Source: Argentina anserina
Taxonomy: Eukaryota; Streptophyta; Magnoliopsida; Rosales; Rosaceae
Direction: 5' to 3'
DNA: 64,000 bases
Assembly: GCF_933775445.1 (NCBI RefSeq)
Contig: NC_065874.1
Coordinates: 28,962,501-29,026,500 of the forward strand
Position numbers and translations under genes: made by a program. Below the pieces are notes generated by a model. That model was not told the DNA's origin. It ran no database searches and saw only the letters and a program-made list of their open reading frames with translations. The stretch's first letter is position 1. Every line of letters begins with the position of its first letter. Below are positions 21,281 to 32,300 of the stretch, one piece after another.

Positions 21281-22422
21281 ATTCTTACATATACTCATCT
21301 GTTTAATGGGTTGCTCAAATTTGATGAAGATAGATTAAATATGATGGAGGAAATAGTAAATTTGGCTTTGCAGGGATTGAAAACCCATCTCAGTTGATTC
21401 GTAGATTTGGTTGTTCGCATTTCTATTAAAATCTTGAATTTTGGAGTTTGTTTTTGGACAAGTGTCTCTTAGTGTTGATGTTCTCTGGTGATAGAGACTT
21501 TTAGATCTGATGCATTTGAGACAATGTAGATACGACATGTGTATTCGTAGGCAACTATACTCTGGTTTGGTGTTGGTGAAAGTATTGTATTCCGGCCTAT
21601 GTTAGATATTGGTTTTGTGTTTCAGGGAGCCCAAGTAGCAAAATTTAGTTTATAAGCAGCTATTTAGCTTTCTGATTTAGTGCATTTTGCAAAAGTTAGG
21701 GAGAAGTATTATGTTGAACAAGTCATGTGTCATGGAAATTTGGATGGCTTGTACATCTCTCGATTGGATTTCCATCTAAGCATTCATCATAAAACAGGAT
21801 TTATTGCTTGAAAGTTGGTCGTACTTGGATAATATGGAAGAACTATATTAACAGATCATATGAAATGGTGACTTCTCATGCTTGGCTTCTCATAGAAGCA
21901 TTTTCCGTAGAGAAGGATTGGTTGCTTGAAACTGCCTTGTCCAGTAGTCTTCCTTATTTGCAATTCATTTACTTGTTATTAGAAAGCTAATCCCACCATG
22001 TTGTATTCAGTACTGTTAATTTATCTGAGTTTAGGTTCCTGCAAAGTGCTTCAGTAACCAATATGACAATACATGTATAAACACATCATTGATCTAATTA
22101 TTGGAGTTTTATGGGGCTTCTAGTTTTGGATGCTAATCTGTATGATGAATTACTCCTTTTTTAGTTTGGTCGAAGTAATTTTCATCACCACGCATGGAAT
22201 AGTACACATCTCCTCACACTATCTTATTCTCGCAGTTTGAGGATGTACAACTCGCTTGTCGAGAGATGCTTCAATGATTGCGTTGACACTTTCAAGCACA
22301 AGTCTCTGCAGAAGCAAGAGGAAACTTGTGTTCGGAGATGTGCCGAGAAGTTTCTCAAGCACTCAATGCGCGTTGGCATGAGGTTTGCAGAACTCAACCA
22401 GGGCGCTGCAACCCAGGATTAG
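21145..22422 (+). CDS. TIM9: Mitochondrial import inner membrane translocase subunit Tim9
   Basis: This is a small Tim chaperone of the intermembrane space; with Tim10 it forms the hexamer that guides hydrophobic precursors to the TIM22 complex. Exon 1 is 21145-21239 and exon 2 is 22236-22422; the intron 21240-22235 has GT-AG ends and phase 2, and begins with a (TC)n tract. The product has 93 aa, the same length I recall for Arabidopsis Tim9. The twin CX3C motif is intact: C43-FND-C47 and C63-VRR-C67, with 15 residues between. There is no presequence, as expected for MIA-pathway substrates. A partial, broken duplicate of the intron, exon 2 and 3' flank lies at 26617-28000. Confidence 0.96.
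21248..21279 (+). repeat. (TC)n microsatellite in the TIM9 intron
   Basis: About 15 TC dinucleotides stand directly after the splice donor of the TIM9 intron. It could serve as a polymorphic marker. Confidence 0.9.
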
Positions 22423-23350
22423 CATCATCAAATTGCCCAAGGGATGAGAGCTTAGAAGCAGTTAACATGTTTGCTTTTCTGATTTGTTTTAAAAGAAGAC
22501 ATGGTGTTGTAGTTGTACCCATTTTAATGCATTTCCTTTCTGTGGGAACTACAGCAATTTGTATTGTGTAGATACATGCAAGTCAAACTTGCTGTCTGAT
22601 TAGAGAATCAATTCTTACTAAATCAATCAGCAGTCCACTTTTGAGGATGATGAATAAATGATTTTGTAGAATTTGCTATCTCCACGGACCATTTAGATTT
22701 GTCTGTTCACATACATGAAATCGTTTCCAAAGGAAATGCACACAGATTTAGAACCTACCCAAATGTTGAAGGAATGCAACTGTAAATTAAACTCGCAGGT
22801 ATATGGAAACCGCAGTGCAAGCTAAGAAATAGAAAGCAAAGCAAAGAGATCTGCTTATGATTGTATTGAACATCTTCCCAGAACCACTCTAAAAGGTTCT
22901 CTCCAGCTTACAAACTGATTTAATCAGTCCAACCTGTGGACAGTCACCTGCTTAACGAGTTGGTATTTAGTTGGAACCTGCAAGCCAATAATGTATATCT
23001 CAATCACAAACCAATCGCAAGGAGAAACATACCAGCAAGTTCACAAATCACAATATAAGGTGTAAATATCATTAATAGGACAAGACCATAGGACATCCCA
23101 AAACGAGATGGCACACGATCAGATCAACATCTTTCAGAAAAATTCAAGACATCCTTCAGCAAAGCAAAAGTCTCATCACACAAAGCAAATCAGCCAACAA
23201 GAGCTTCCCCAAGCAAACTAACAGAACAATGTAACAGTCGCAATAACATACAGTATAGTTTCAAAATACAAAGGATAACAGTGACTTGCTCGCATACACC
23301 GATTGTATCAATAAGCTTTCTTCATCACTATGGTGGTTCCGGCTCCTCTT
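22423..23350. other. Convergent 3' flanks of TIM9 and CXIP4
   Basis: This contains the 3' untranslated regions of the two convergent genes. Segment 22620-23110 has a diverged direct copy at about 27600-28000 (shared phrases such as CCAAAGGAAA(T/A)GCA, CAAATGTTGA(A/T)GGA and CAGTCCACTTT/CAGTCCCACTTT). Confidence 0.6.
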
Positions 23351-24286
23351 CTAAGATCGTTTCCTGCCCCTTCCTACCCGTGCATCATCAGAGCCACTTG
23401 CATCAGAATCAGATGGTGTTGCTGCCCTTCTGCTCCTCCGACCGCGGTGCCTATCTTCAGATGCATCAGACTCAGAATCATCAGAATACCGATGACTTCT
23501 CCTCCTCCTTTTCTCCTTCCTACTTTTCCTGTGTCGCCGACGTCGTTCACCATCCTCATCCGATGACTCATCCCTCTTCTTCCGTTTCTCCTTCCTCCTC
23601 TTCTTCCTATCTTCTTCCGAGTCATCTGTTTCATCATGTTTCCTCTTGCTGCTTCTCCTCTTCTTCGACCTTCCTCTCTTCTTCCTCTTCCCTGAATCCG
23701 TATCGGACTCATCAGCATCCGACTCAGCAGTCTTCCTCTTCGACTTCACCCTTCTGACACTCTTCACCCCACTCCTCTGTGCAATCAGCCTCTCAATCTC
23801 GGAATTATAGTCCTCATCCGAATCCTCACTGTCCTCATCCTCCTCATCACTATCCGTCTCCCCCACATTTCTCCCCTTCCCCAGCTTCCCCCTCAGCTTA
23901 CTCAACTCGGAAGCAACATCAGCATTAATAGCATCCAGATCCTTCTCCCTATCCTCCTTCACACTCAAAAAATTCCTGCACTGAAAACTGAGATGCCCAA
24001 CACGGCCGCACTTCTTACACGCCCCGCGAGCCTCATCAGCAGTCGACGAGCCCGTTATACGGGCAAGCGCAAGAAGGCCCTGGAAACTAGCATAGGGATT
24101 CTCCGCATCTGGTTCCGAGCTCGGAAAATTCACCTGAGAAGTGCCCCTAGGTTCATCTTTGTCTTTGGTGGGTGCATAGGGATCGTATCCAATAGCGCTC
24201 TGCCATATGCCGTGGGTTTGAAGGGCGGCACTACTGTGTACCCTGTTGTTCGCCGGCATGCGAACCCTTCCTGCGGTCGCCGGCAT
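23351..24286 (-). CDS. CXIP4: CAX-interacting protein 4 (CXIP4), zinc-knuckle nuclear protein
   Basis: This 311-aa protein is encoded in one coding exon. In Arabidopsis CXIP4 is described as activating the vacuolar cation/H+ exchanger CAX1 in yeast and as being mainly nuclear. Signatures are the conserved N-terminus (MPATAGRVRMPANNRVHSSA), the region GYDPYAPTKDKDEPRG, and a single CCHC zinc knuckle (C90-KK-C93-GRVG-H98-LSFQ-C103). After this comes an acidic Ser/Asp/Glu segment and a long Arg/Lys/Ser/Asp-rich tail with RS-like and nuclear-localisation character. The start at 24286 is the first ATG after a likely 5'-UTR intron (24493-24311, GT-AG). Telo-box-like CTAGGG motifs lie in that intron (near 24355 and 24430). 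Length is similar to the Arabidopsis protein. The identification is firm; the function is by homology. Confidence 0.93.
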   Translation of the reverse strand: MPATAGRVRMPANNRVHSSAALQTHGIWQSAIGYDPYAPTKDKDEPRGTSQVNFPSSEPDAENPYASFQGLLALARITGSSTADEARGACKKCGRVGHLSFQCRNFLSVKEDREKDLDAINADVASELSKLRGKLGKGRNVGETDSDEEDEDSEDSDEDYNSEIERLIAQRSGVKSVRRVKSKRKTAESDADESDTDSGKRKKRGRSKKRRSSKRKHDETDDSEEDRKKRRKEKRKKRDESSDEDGERRRRHRKSRKEKRRRRSHRYSDDSESDASEDRHRGRRSRRAATPSDSDASGSDDARVGRGRKRS

Positions 24287-24589
24287 CTTGATATTCCAAG
24301 TTCAAGACCCCTAAAAACAATAATCAAATACCAATTCGAATTCAAAATTCCAATTCTAGGGTTTTTGAAACGAACGCGACAATCTAATCTGTACAAATTG
24401 GATTCCCTGTGAATACAATTCAAATTCTAGGGTTTACGAAATCGATGCAGAGAATTCAGGAATCAAATTCGAGGTTAGAGATTGACGCGGTACCTGTGAA
24501 GGCCTTGATCGGAGACGAAGCTTCTGGAGAGAAAGATACAGAGATTTTGAGATTTGGGGGAAACGTGCGACTGGAAATAAAACTTTCAC

Positions 24590-24600
24590 CCTTTATATAG
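24590..24600 (-). promoter_or_regulatory. TATA box of CXIP4
   Basis: The minus strand reads CTATATAAAG at this position, about 100 bases upstream of the 5'-UTR intron donor. It is the only clear TATA element upstream of CXIP4. Confidence 0.5.
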
Positions 24601-25807
24601 TTTTTCAAAAATTTAATTGTTTTTTAAAGGGAAAGAAAATAACAAATTACCTAATAGTACCTGACAAAAATTTAATTTAATAAATCAAATAAGAACAAAA
24701 AATTATAAATAAAGATAAAATAATGGTAAGTTATTACATGTCATAAAATATTTTACTTTTTTACCCCTCTTTGACATATAGTGTTTGCTACTATCAATTG
24801 AGAGGTTATCTACTACTGTCGACTATAAAAACTAACTGCTACTGTTGACTATAAAAACTATAAAAACGAACTGCTACTGTCGAGTTAAAAACTAGCTACT
24901 ACTGTCAACTTGGAAGACATCTGCTACTGTCGACTTGGAAGGTACCTGGTACTGTCGACTATAAATCTAGCTGCTACTGTGGTTTTTGGTGAGCAAATTT
25001 CAAAATTTCAAAATTTCTTAAAACACATGCAATATGGTACTTAAATGAAAGCCCATGACATAAAGAACAATTTTATGTATTGACACACCTCCAAATTGCC
25101 GGTGGTTTGGTTGAAAAACTTAAATTTGCCGAAAAAAAAAACTAAAAAATAAGGAGAAAAAATTTGTTAAATACATGAGTGACATTTGATAATTTTCATG
25201 AAAATAATGGTAGTTTTACTTTAATTAATTAATCAGTTTTGTTATATTTATTATTTGGGCTTGAGTTTCTGTCCAAATTTGTATCATAAATATGAAAAAT
25301 AAGTTTTTAGTTAATCCAAATGTAATCTATTACTATTAAGTAATTTTTTAGAAAGAAAACGGTTTTATTGGAGCGACGTCGTTTCAGCTTCAAGCTGGGG
25401 TCGAAAAGGTTTAGAAGATAGAAATCATGACAAGAATTGTTTTAGAGTTTGTAAACCCTATCAGAGCAAACAAAGGTCTGTAAACATTGTTAGAATTATG
25501 AGTGTATTGCATGAGGTAGTTTCATCATTTATTTATCTGAATTTAAGTATATAAAGTCATGTAACCCATTCTTTTTACATTAATGAGAATCAACTCAATG
25601 TAACTTCCAAATTAGTTTTTGTCTATTTACTTTCTTGCACTTTTTAATTTAATGAACCCTAAATCCTATCAATAAATAAACAAGCATCGAAGGAATTAAT
25701 GCTCAAGGTTTCCCCAGTTTTGCATTGAGTAATTAACCGATCGCAGCTAGTTAATTGTTAGTTTTTGTGTCATTATTGGATTGTGGGTCAATTCAAGTTT
25801 TGAAACG
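24601..25807. other. AT-rich spacer with a minisatellite
   Basis: No gene was recognised. It contains the tandem array at 24798-24985 and long AT-rich sequence. A stretch near 25440-25620 has leader- or LTR-end-like character but is not assignable. Confidence 0.45.
24798..24985 (+). repeat. Minisatellite, about 28-bp unit with CTGCTACTGTCGACT core
   Basis: Six to seven imperfect copies of a 24-32 base unit follow each other; most contain CTGCTACTGTCGACT and then TATAAAAACTA or TGGAAG. It lies 200 bases upstream of the CXIP4 transcription start, and no coding role is suggested. Confidence 0.8.
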
Positions 25808-26538
25808 ATGCTGTCGGTGCTGGCATGGATGCTACTACTGTTGGGGGTGAAGTTAATTGGATGACTCGGATGCCCTAATGTTACTGTTCTCAGTGATGTT
25901 TTTTCTTTTTCGTTATTGATGTGTCTTGGGTTAACTTGTGTAAGAAATGTGTAATCTGTGTAACTCCCCGAAGCTCAGACGACTTAGAAGCACAAAGAAA
26001 TACAGCAGCGGCTGTGCAGCCTCCTCATAATCAAGTTCCTAATCCTAACCAAGCTGCAACTACAGAAAGGCGAAAAGATTTAGAATTATCAAAAAGAAAG
26101 CCAGTAGTACCAGTATCGCAACGTCCTCAAGCTCCTAATCCAAACCAAGCTGCAGATGCTGGTGCAGCAGGAGTTTGCAGCCACAGCTTAAACTCTGGAG
26201 TAGTCTTCACGTATGCAGGAGAAGCCAGCAGTTGTACTACTTTTGGCTGTACTGAGTGCACGATTTGCTTGAAGAAGTTTGAGGATGGGGAGGTCTGTCG
26301 CTTGCTGGTCGGCTGTAAGCATACGTTTCACCAAGGTTGTGTTGATGAATGGCTGACCGAGGCAAGCCTCTGTCCCATGTGTCCTGCTCCAATCTTGTAC
26401 GTACTGCACCAGATATTAATGTTCGATCTTCGATCTATACCAACTCAACAATCTCATAGCCATCATAATCGTCAAGCATTCTTCCCATCATTTTACGAAG
26501 CACTACTCAAGTTAACTCTTAATGTTAGGGAACTATAA
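25808..26538 (+). CDS. RING-H2 zinc finger protein, ATL-like (5' exon tentative)
   Basis: This is a probable E3 ubiquitin ligase fragment or small RING protein. The frame 25921-26538 has no ATG before the domain. A better model is a short exon 25808-25846 (MLSVLAWMLLLLG, hydrophobic) spliced over a 98-base intron (GT at 25847, AG at 25943-25944) to KCVICVTPRSSDD. The RING-H2 finger is complete: CTICLKKFEDGEVCRLLVGC, then KHTFHQGCVDEW and CPMC, i.e. C-x2-C...C-x-H-x2-H-x2-C...C-x2-C with the usual Trp. A Gln/Asn/Pro-rich linker with two PNPNQAA copies precedes it. ATL proteins have an N-terminal membrane segment, which the proposed exon would supply only partly (13 residues). The RING is certain, but gene integrity is uncertain. 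Confidence 0.55.
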
Positions 26539-26616
26539 TGGTCGATCAGGTCGTTGTTTAAGTTTTGTGTTTTTTTTGTCCAGTGTGTTTTAGATGGTTG
26601 TACGTTAATTATGAGT

Positions 26617-27311
26617 TGCAGGGATCCCAAGTAGCAGATTAAACTTATATAGCTAGTTAGTTCGCTGATTTTGTTGCTTTTAAACTTACATGATGGTGGA
26701 TGAGAAGAATTATCTTTACAAAATCATGTGGCATGGAGATTTGCAGGGGCTTATATCTCTCTCTTGAGACTTGGTTGGATTCTGGTCCAAGCATTTTCCA
26801 TACAACAGAATTAGTTCCTTGAAACTCTGTATTGTCTAGATAGTCATCCTTATTTGCAAATGCATTTACTTGTTATTAGAATGCAGATCCCGTCATATTG
26901 TGATCAGTAAACGTAAAGCATTGATATCTCCAAGATTTTGGTTCCTACAACAATCAGAACAAAATTTGTATCAACTAAACAGTAATTCAATTATTTGAAG
27001 TGGCTGCTAGCACTATTATATTCGGCAGTTTGAGGATGCACAACTCACTTGTTAAGAGATGTTTCAATGATTTGTTCACACTTTCAAGCGCAAATCACTG
27101 CAAAAGCAAGTAAAAACTTGTGTTTGGCAGAGCTCCTAGAGAGCTGGAACCCAGGAGGTAACTCGAGTGAACAAATTGCCAGGGGCTAGAGAGCGAGGCA
27201 ATTGACGTGTTTTCATGCTTTCTTGTCTCTGGGAAAACAGCAAGTTGAATTCTGTAGATACATGCAAACCGAAGTTGCGGTATGAATAAATGATTCTGTA
27301 GAATTTGCTAC
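26617..27311 (+). pseudogene. Partial duplicate of TIM9 (intron end, exon 2 and 3' UTR)
   Basis: The sequence follows TIM9 from about 21620 to 22690 in order and orientation. GGGATCCCAAGTAGCA copies the intron, TTTGAGGATGCACAACTCAC with GAGATGTTTCAATGATT copies the start of exon 2, and GTAGATACATGCAA with GAATAAATGATTCTGTAGAA copies the 3' UTR. The exon copy has small deletions and stop codons and loses the second CX3C segment. There is no copy of exon 1. The region immediately before it encodes the RING-H2 protein, so the duplication began within the TIM9 intron. Confidence 0.82.
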
Positions 27312-28011
27312 CCGCATGGACCATTTTTCAGAATTTTTTATTTTTTTTTTGGATTCACGGCAAGGACCTGTCCTTTTCAGATTTTTTTACACAAAGAAAT
27401 AGCAAATTATACCAACTTTTTGTTTTAGGTGAAAGCAACTCATTAAGCAAAGGCCAGAAAAGCCAAGTAACAAGCAAACCTGCAACAACATATAGAACTC
27501 AAAGAAGCTAAGAGAAAGGGAGCTAAGCAAATCATAGATGCAAAGCTCCACAGCTAACAGAGCGAAAAGGAAATCACAGAGATGTGGATCTAAACAAATT
27601 GTACTGAATGGTACTCCAAGTCAAGCAGCAGTCCCACTTTAGAATGTGATGATGAACAAATCGCTTACTTCTTGTAGATTTTACTCTAGTATGGAACACA
27701 CATGTATTTGTTATCCAAAGGAAAAGCATGCATATGAAGAACTTTGGCCAAATGTTGATGGATATCTATCTGTAGTTGCTACTGGGTACTCACAGAAAGT
27801 ACAAATTAAAATACAAAAAAAGTGAGGCAACGAGATCATCATAAGCAAGTATTACAAGGACTGGGAAGATTACTATAAATAGTTCTCGTGAGCAAACAAA
27901 CTTAATCAACTCAACAGCACAATATCAGATCAAAATAGGGAGTAGATATCATTTATGAAGGACAGTATCATAGGGACATATCTAAGTGAAACAGCACATT
28001 ATTATACCATT
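27312..28011. other. Continuation of the TIM9 3'-flank duplication
   Basis: Between 27312 and 27600 a non-matching insert is present, including an A/T-rich start. From about 27600 to 28000 the sequence again matches the region 22620-23110 downstream of TIM9 at a reduced level. No gene is seen. Confidence 0.55.
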
Positions 28012-28199
28012 GTGTGTGTCTTAGTCTTATTAGGTTTCCTGTTAGAGATAGATTCGCATCTCTATAATAGATTAGGATTATGAATCCTACGATATTGTGG
28101 TTATGTAATGCTTATATATAAGCCCAATTATCAATTAATAAACGGTTATGTTATGTTCCATTACGTTGTTATTATTCTCGTTTTATTCCTCCTCAAACA
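28012..28199 (+). mobile_element. LTR fragment related to the element at 2340-2580
   Basis: The block contains GAGATAGATTCGCATCTCTA, ATAGATTAGGATTATGAATCCTACG, and a TATA box (CTTATATATAAGCC). It parallels, in the same order, the minus strand of 2340-2580. It starts TGTGTGTGTC and ends CTCAAACA, but target duplications are unclear. It is probably a solo LTR or remnant of a Copia-like family, lying at the end of the TIM9 duplication. Confidence 0.5.
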
Positions 28200-29344
28200 C
28201 ATTTGATATTAATTTAGCCCCACTCTTTATCCATTTGGATGACACAATTCAATCGTGACTATTCACTCTAAAACATCTAATAATATTTGACAAAAATAAT
28301 ACAAAAACTATGGTTTTATACTGGCATAAGGCCCTTTACGCCCTACAAATAACGGTAGGGAATTATGTGCAACATAGTATTAAAATGACAAATGCAATCA
28401 AGCATAAATAGAATAAAACAAAAAAATAGTGAGAAATGCAACAGAATTCTGTGTTTTCTTGTAGCAACATATTATGAAATTGATAAAACTTTATCATGAG
28501 GTTTGGCGTCATAGCTAGGTTTTCGTCTAGCTAGCAATTTAGTTTTTGACTTTTTGGAGGAACATCTGCTCAAGTGAGAAACTTGTAGACACAGCTCTAC
28601 TTAATCAAGATTGATTACCAGTGGTCAGTGGAAGACTAGAAGAGGTGGGTTCTTCATACTGTATTAGCAATTGATTACTATTGATGGGCTTAAGCAATTT
28701 ACATGAGCCTAAGAATGCATGAATTTCATAGTTACTTACTGAGCGTGTGAACATAAGAATGCATGAATTTCATGATTACCTAATGACCGTGTGAACGAGA
28801 CTCGTAGTTCTGTCGCCGAGATCTTCAAATAGCTCAATTACTTCCAAATCTTCAATCTATTCCTTTCGAGCATTGGTATTTACATGAAATTCGTCAATCT
28901 ATTACATGCAATAACCTCTAGTTTATATATTTCAATACGTGAACACTTATACTAACTAGAATGATTTGTTAAATCGGGTTAGCATCTCAGGTTCCTGGAC
29001 ATTTGTTTCGTGTAAAGAGTAAAGACAACAAAAATAGGAACAAAATTAAAATAAAACGAGTGAGACCAGATTCTGGACAGCCGGCGTTTCATTTGTTAGT
29101 TTATACTTTCTGGCATGGACTTCATCGAAACCCGACAATGACATGCGAAGGGAAACACGTATGCTACTGCCGGCTCTCTTTATTACTTATTAGTATTATT
29201 CTGCCCTGTTCTCCGTTTTGGGTGTATGAATTTTACAGTAGTTTCCGTACTTTGGCAGTAATTAACTTTGCTCTCTTTCTTGTATGTTGGTTTTTTTCAT
29301 TTCCCTTGAGACCTTGTTTTCTTCTTTTTTGGTTTCATTTTTCA
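28200..29344. other. Upstream region of the TNL resistance gene
   Basis: This is AT-rich with an imperfect 45-base tandem duplication at about 28708-28794 (AAGAATGCATGAATTTCAT twice). An open frame without ATG at first, rich in hydrophobic residues, runs from 29003 into the TIR exon and probably is 5' leader. The promoter must lie here. Confidence 0.5.
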
Positions 29345-32300
29345 ATGATATTCACCACCCAAAGAGCAGTTGAATCGGCTCCTCGATGGAAATATGATGT
29401 GTTTTTGAGTTTCAGGGGTGTAGACACTCGCAAGGGTTTCATATCCCATTTATACCACGAACTGCAGTACTGGCAAGCAATCAAAACTTTCAAGGACGAT
29501 CGGGAGCTTGAAATAGGAGCATCTATATCTCCAGAACTCTTGACTGCAATTAAAGGATCACATCTCGTCATCGTTGTTCTCTCGCCAAACTATGCCTCTT
29601 CCACCTGGTGCTTGGATGAGCTTGCAGAAATTATTGAATCCAGGGAAACGAGAGCCAACACAATTCTGCCAATTTTCTTTAATGTGGAACCGTCTGATGT
29701 ACGTAATCAAAGGAGGACCTTTGCTGAAGCGTTTGCTAACCATGAGAAGTCCATTGATGACATGAAGAAGGTTCAGAGGTGGAGAGCAGCATTGAGAAAA
29801 GTGGCCAATCTCTCCGGATGGAATTTAAAGAGTTATCAGTAAGTATGCTTTAACAAACTGCACTTCACCATTGTAATTTACTTATATATGAACTTTGATT
29901 TCGAATCAATCGATTAGCCAATTACATCCTTATAGTAATGATATATTTTAGCATGATAATTTTTTTTTTCCTTTTTTTAGATCTGAAAGAGAGGTTATCA
30001 AAGATATAGTCATACGTGTGTGGAGTGAAGTGCGTCCTCTGATCTCATTGTCAGATTCTACAGACAAGTTAGTAGGAGTTGATTATGGACTTACTGTAAT
30101 GAGTGGACTTTTAGCTCTTGAGGTGAATGACGTTCGATTTATAGGGGTATGGGGTATGGGTGGTGTGGGTAAGACAACTCTTGCTAAGTTAGTGTTCCAA
30201 AGGCTTTCTCATCATTTTGAAATCACCAAGTTTCTTTTCAATGTAAGAGAGGTTTCTGCAAAACATGGCACTCTGGTTGATCTACAAAAACAGCTCGTTT
30301 CCCCAATTTCAAAGGAGAATACACAAATTTGGGATGAACAACAAGGGACTGATTTCATTAGGAAGTACTTGTTCAATAAGAAAATCCTTCTTATCATTGA
30401 TGATGTTGATCACTATAACCAACTAGAAATATTGGTCGGAAATAAATCTTGGTTTGGTGATGGAAGCAGAATTATTGTCACAAGTAGAGATGAACGTTTG
30501 CTTATCGAGCATGATATAGAGTTGTCATTCAAGGTTGAAGGGTTAAATGACCACAAAGCTCTTGAGCTCTTTAGTCAGAATGCCTTCAAGGAAGATCAGC
30601 CTAAAGATGAGTTTTTAGAATTGTCCAAGTGTTTTGTAGATTATGCCAAAGGGCTCCCATTAGCTCTGAAAATTTTGGGGCGTTCTTTATATAAGAGAGA
30701 TCTAAATGCGTGGAATAGTGCATTGGATAAACTAAAGACCATTCCTATTCCAACTATATTTGATTCACTCAAACTTAGTTTTGATGAGCTAGATGATATG
30801 CAGAAGAACATTTTTCTGGATGTTGCGCATTTCTACAAGGGGATGGAAAGGGGGCAAGTGATTAAAATATTTGAAAGCTGTGGTCTTTGTGGTTGGATTG
30901 GCATAGATATTTTGATTGAGAAATCTCTGATAACTATTGAGAGCTTCGACAATGTTGAGATGCATGATTTAGTACAAGAAATGGCAAGAGAAATTGTTCG
31001 TCAAGAGTGTATAGAAGATCCTGGTCTACGTAGTCGTTTGTGCAATCAAAATGATATCTTTCGTGTATTCAAGACTAATACTGTAAGTAAATAGATAAAT
31101 TTGTCAAGTTTATACTAAACGTTTTGTTTACACTGCTAATTAATCATTCAGTTGAAGGAAAATTTTGTACAAATATCTGCAGGGAACAAAAGCAATAAGA
31201 GGAATCCGGTTGTGCTTACCTAGCTTAGAAGAATCAGGCTTGAACTGGAATCGAGGCTTTTCTAAGATTTCTGAATTAATGTTTCTTGAATTTGATAATT
31301 TAATGATTAAATCAGGGCCCCAATATCTCCCTAGTACTTTAAGAACCCTGAAATGGAGTTTATATCCTTCCAGAGTTCTTCCAGCAAGTTTCCGGCCAAA
31401 TTTACTTGTTGAACTTAAGATGGAAGATAGCAAACTTGTCCAGCTTTGGGATGGGAAACAGGTACATGCATTTTTATTGATATTTTCTTTCATGATTAGT
31501 GAACTGCGCAAGTTTTCAGAAGGTAATTGATTACTTTTTACCATTTTAAACAGGACTTTCCTAACTTGAAACGTATGAATCTTTGGGGCTCTTACAACTT
31601 AACCAAGACGCCAGATTTCACAGGTGTTCCAAATCTTGAGATCTTGGGACTTGGAGGTTGTAGGAATTTAGTTGAAGTTCACCCATCCATTACAGTTCAC
31701 AAAAAGCTTATACTGCTGAACCTCTTAGGCTGTGAAAGTATTAAGAACTTCCCAACTGAGATAGAAATGGAATATCTTGAGGACTTTTACTATGGTAATT
31801 GCTCAAAAGTAAGGATTCCAGACTTTGCAAGAGGGATGAGAAATTTATTAAGTCTCGACTTAGATGGAACTGTGTTAGAGAAAAGAACTTCATCAATGAA
31901 ATTCAGCTTTTGGAACTTACTCACCAAAAAGAGTTTGGAGCCTCTGGTATCGTGTTTGTCTTCTCTAAGGGAGCTGCGGTTTCTGTCAACGTTGAGTCTT
32001 AACGAGTGTAAACTTGGTGAAGGTGAACTACCTGATGATATTGGCTATTGCATGCCATACCTTGAAGTCCTATATCTCACTGGTAATAATTTTGTTACTC
32101 TCCCTGCAAGCATAAAATGCCTGTCTGAGCTTCAGTTGATTGATATGAGTAGGTGCAGAAGGCTTCAACAAATGCCGGATCTTCCACCAAGTCCGAGATT
32201 AGTAGTAAGGCTGGATGATTGTGCTTCCTTGAAGATGTTGTCAAGACAATCACCAGTAGTGAACACTGTGAACGTATTGAAAGTTTGGGACTATTGTTTT

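Noticed and set aside
23281..23757. Ser/Pro-rich frame of 158 aa on the plus strand
   Set aside because: It is the antisense shadow of the Arg/Ser/Asp-rich tail of CXIP4.
28708..28794. 45-base duplication looked at as a CRISPR-like or regulatory array
   Set aside because: Only two imperfect copies with no spacer pattern; in a plant nuclear genome this is a simple tandem duplication.
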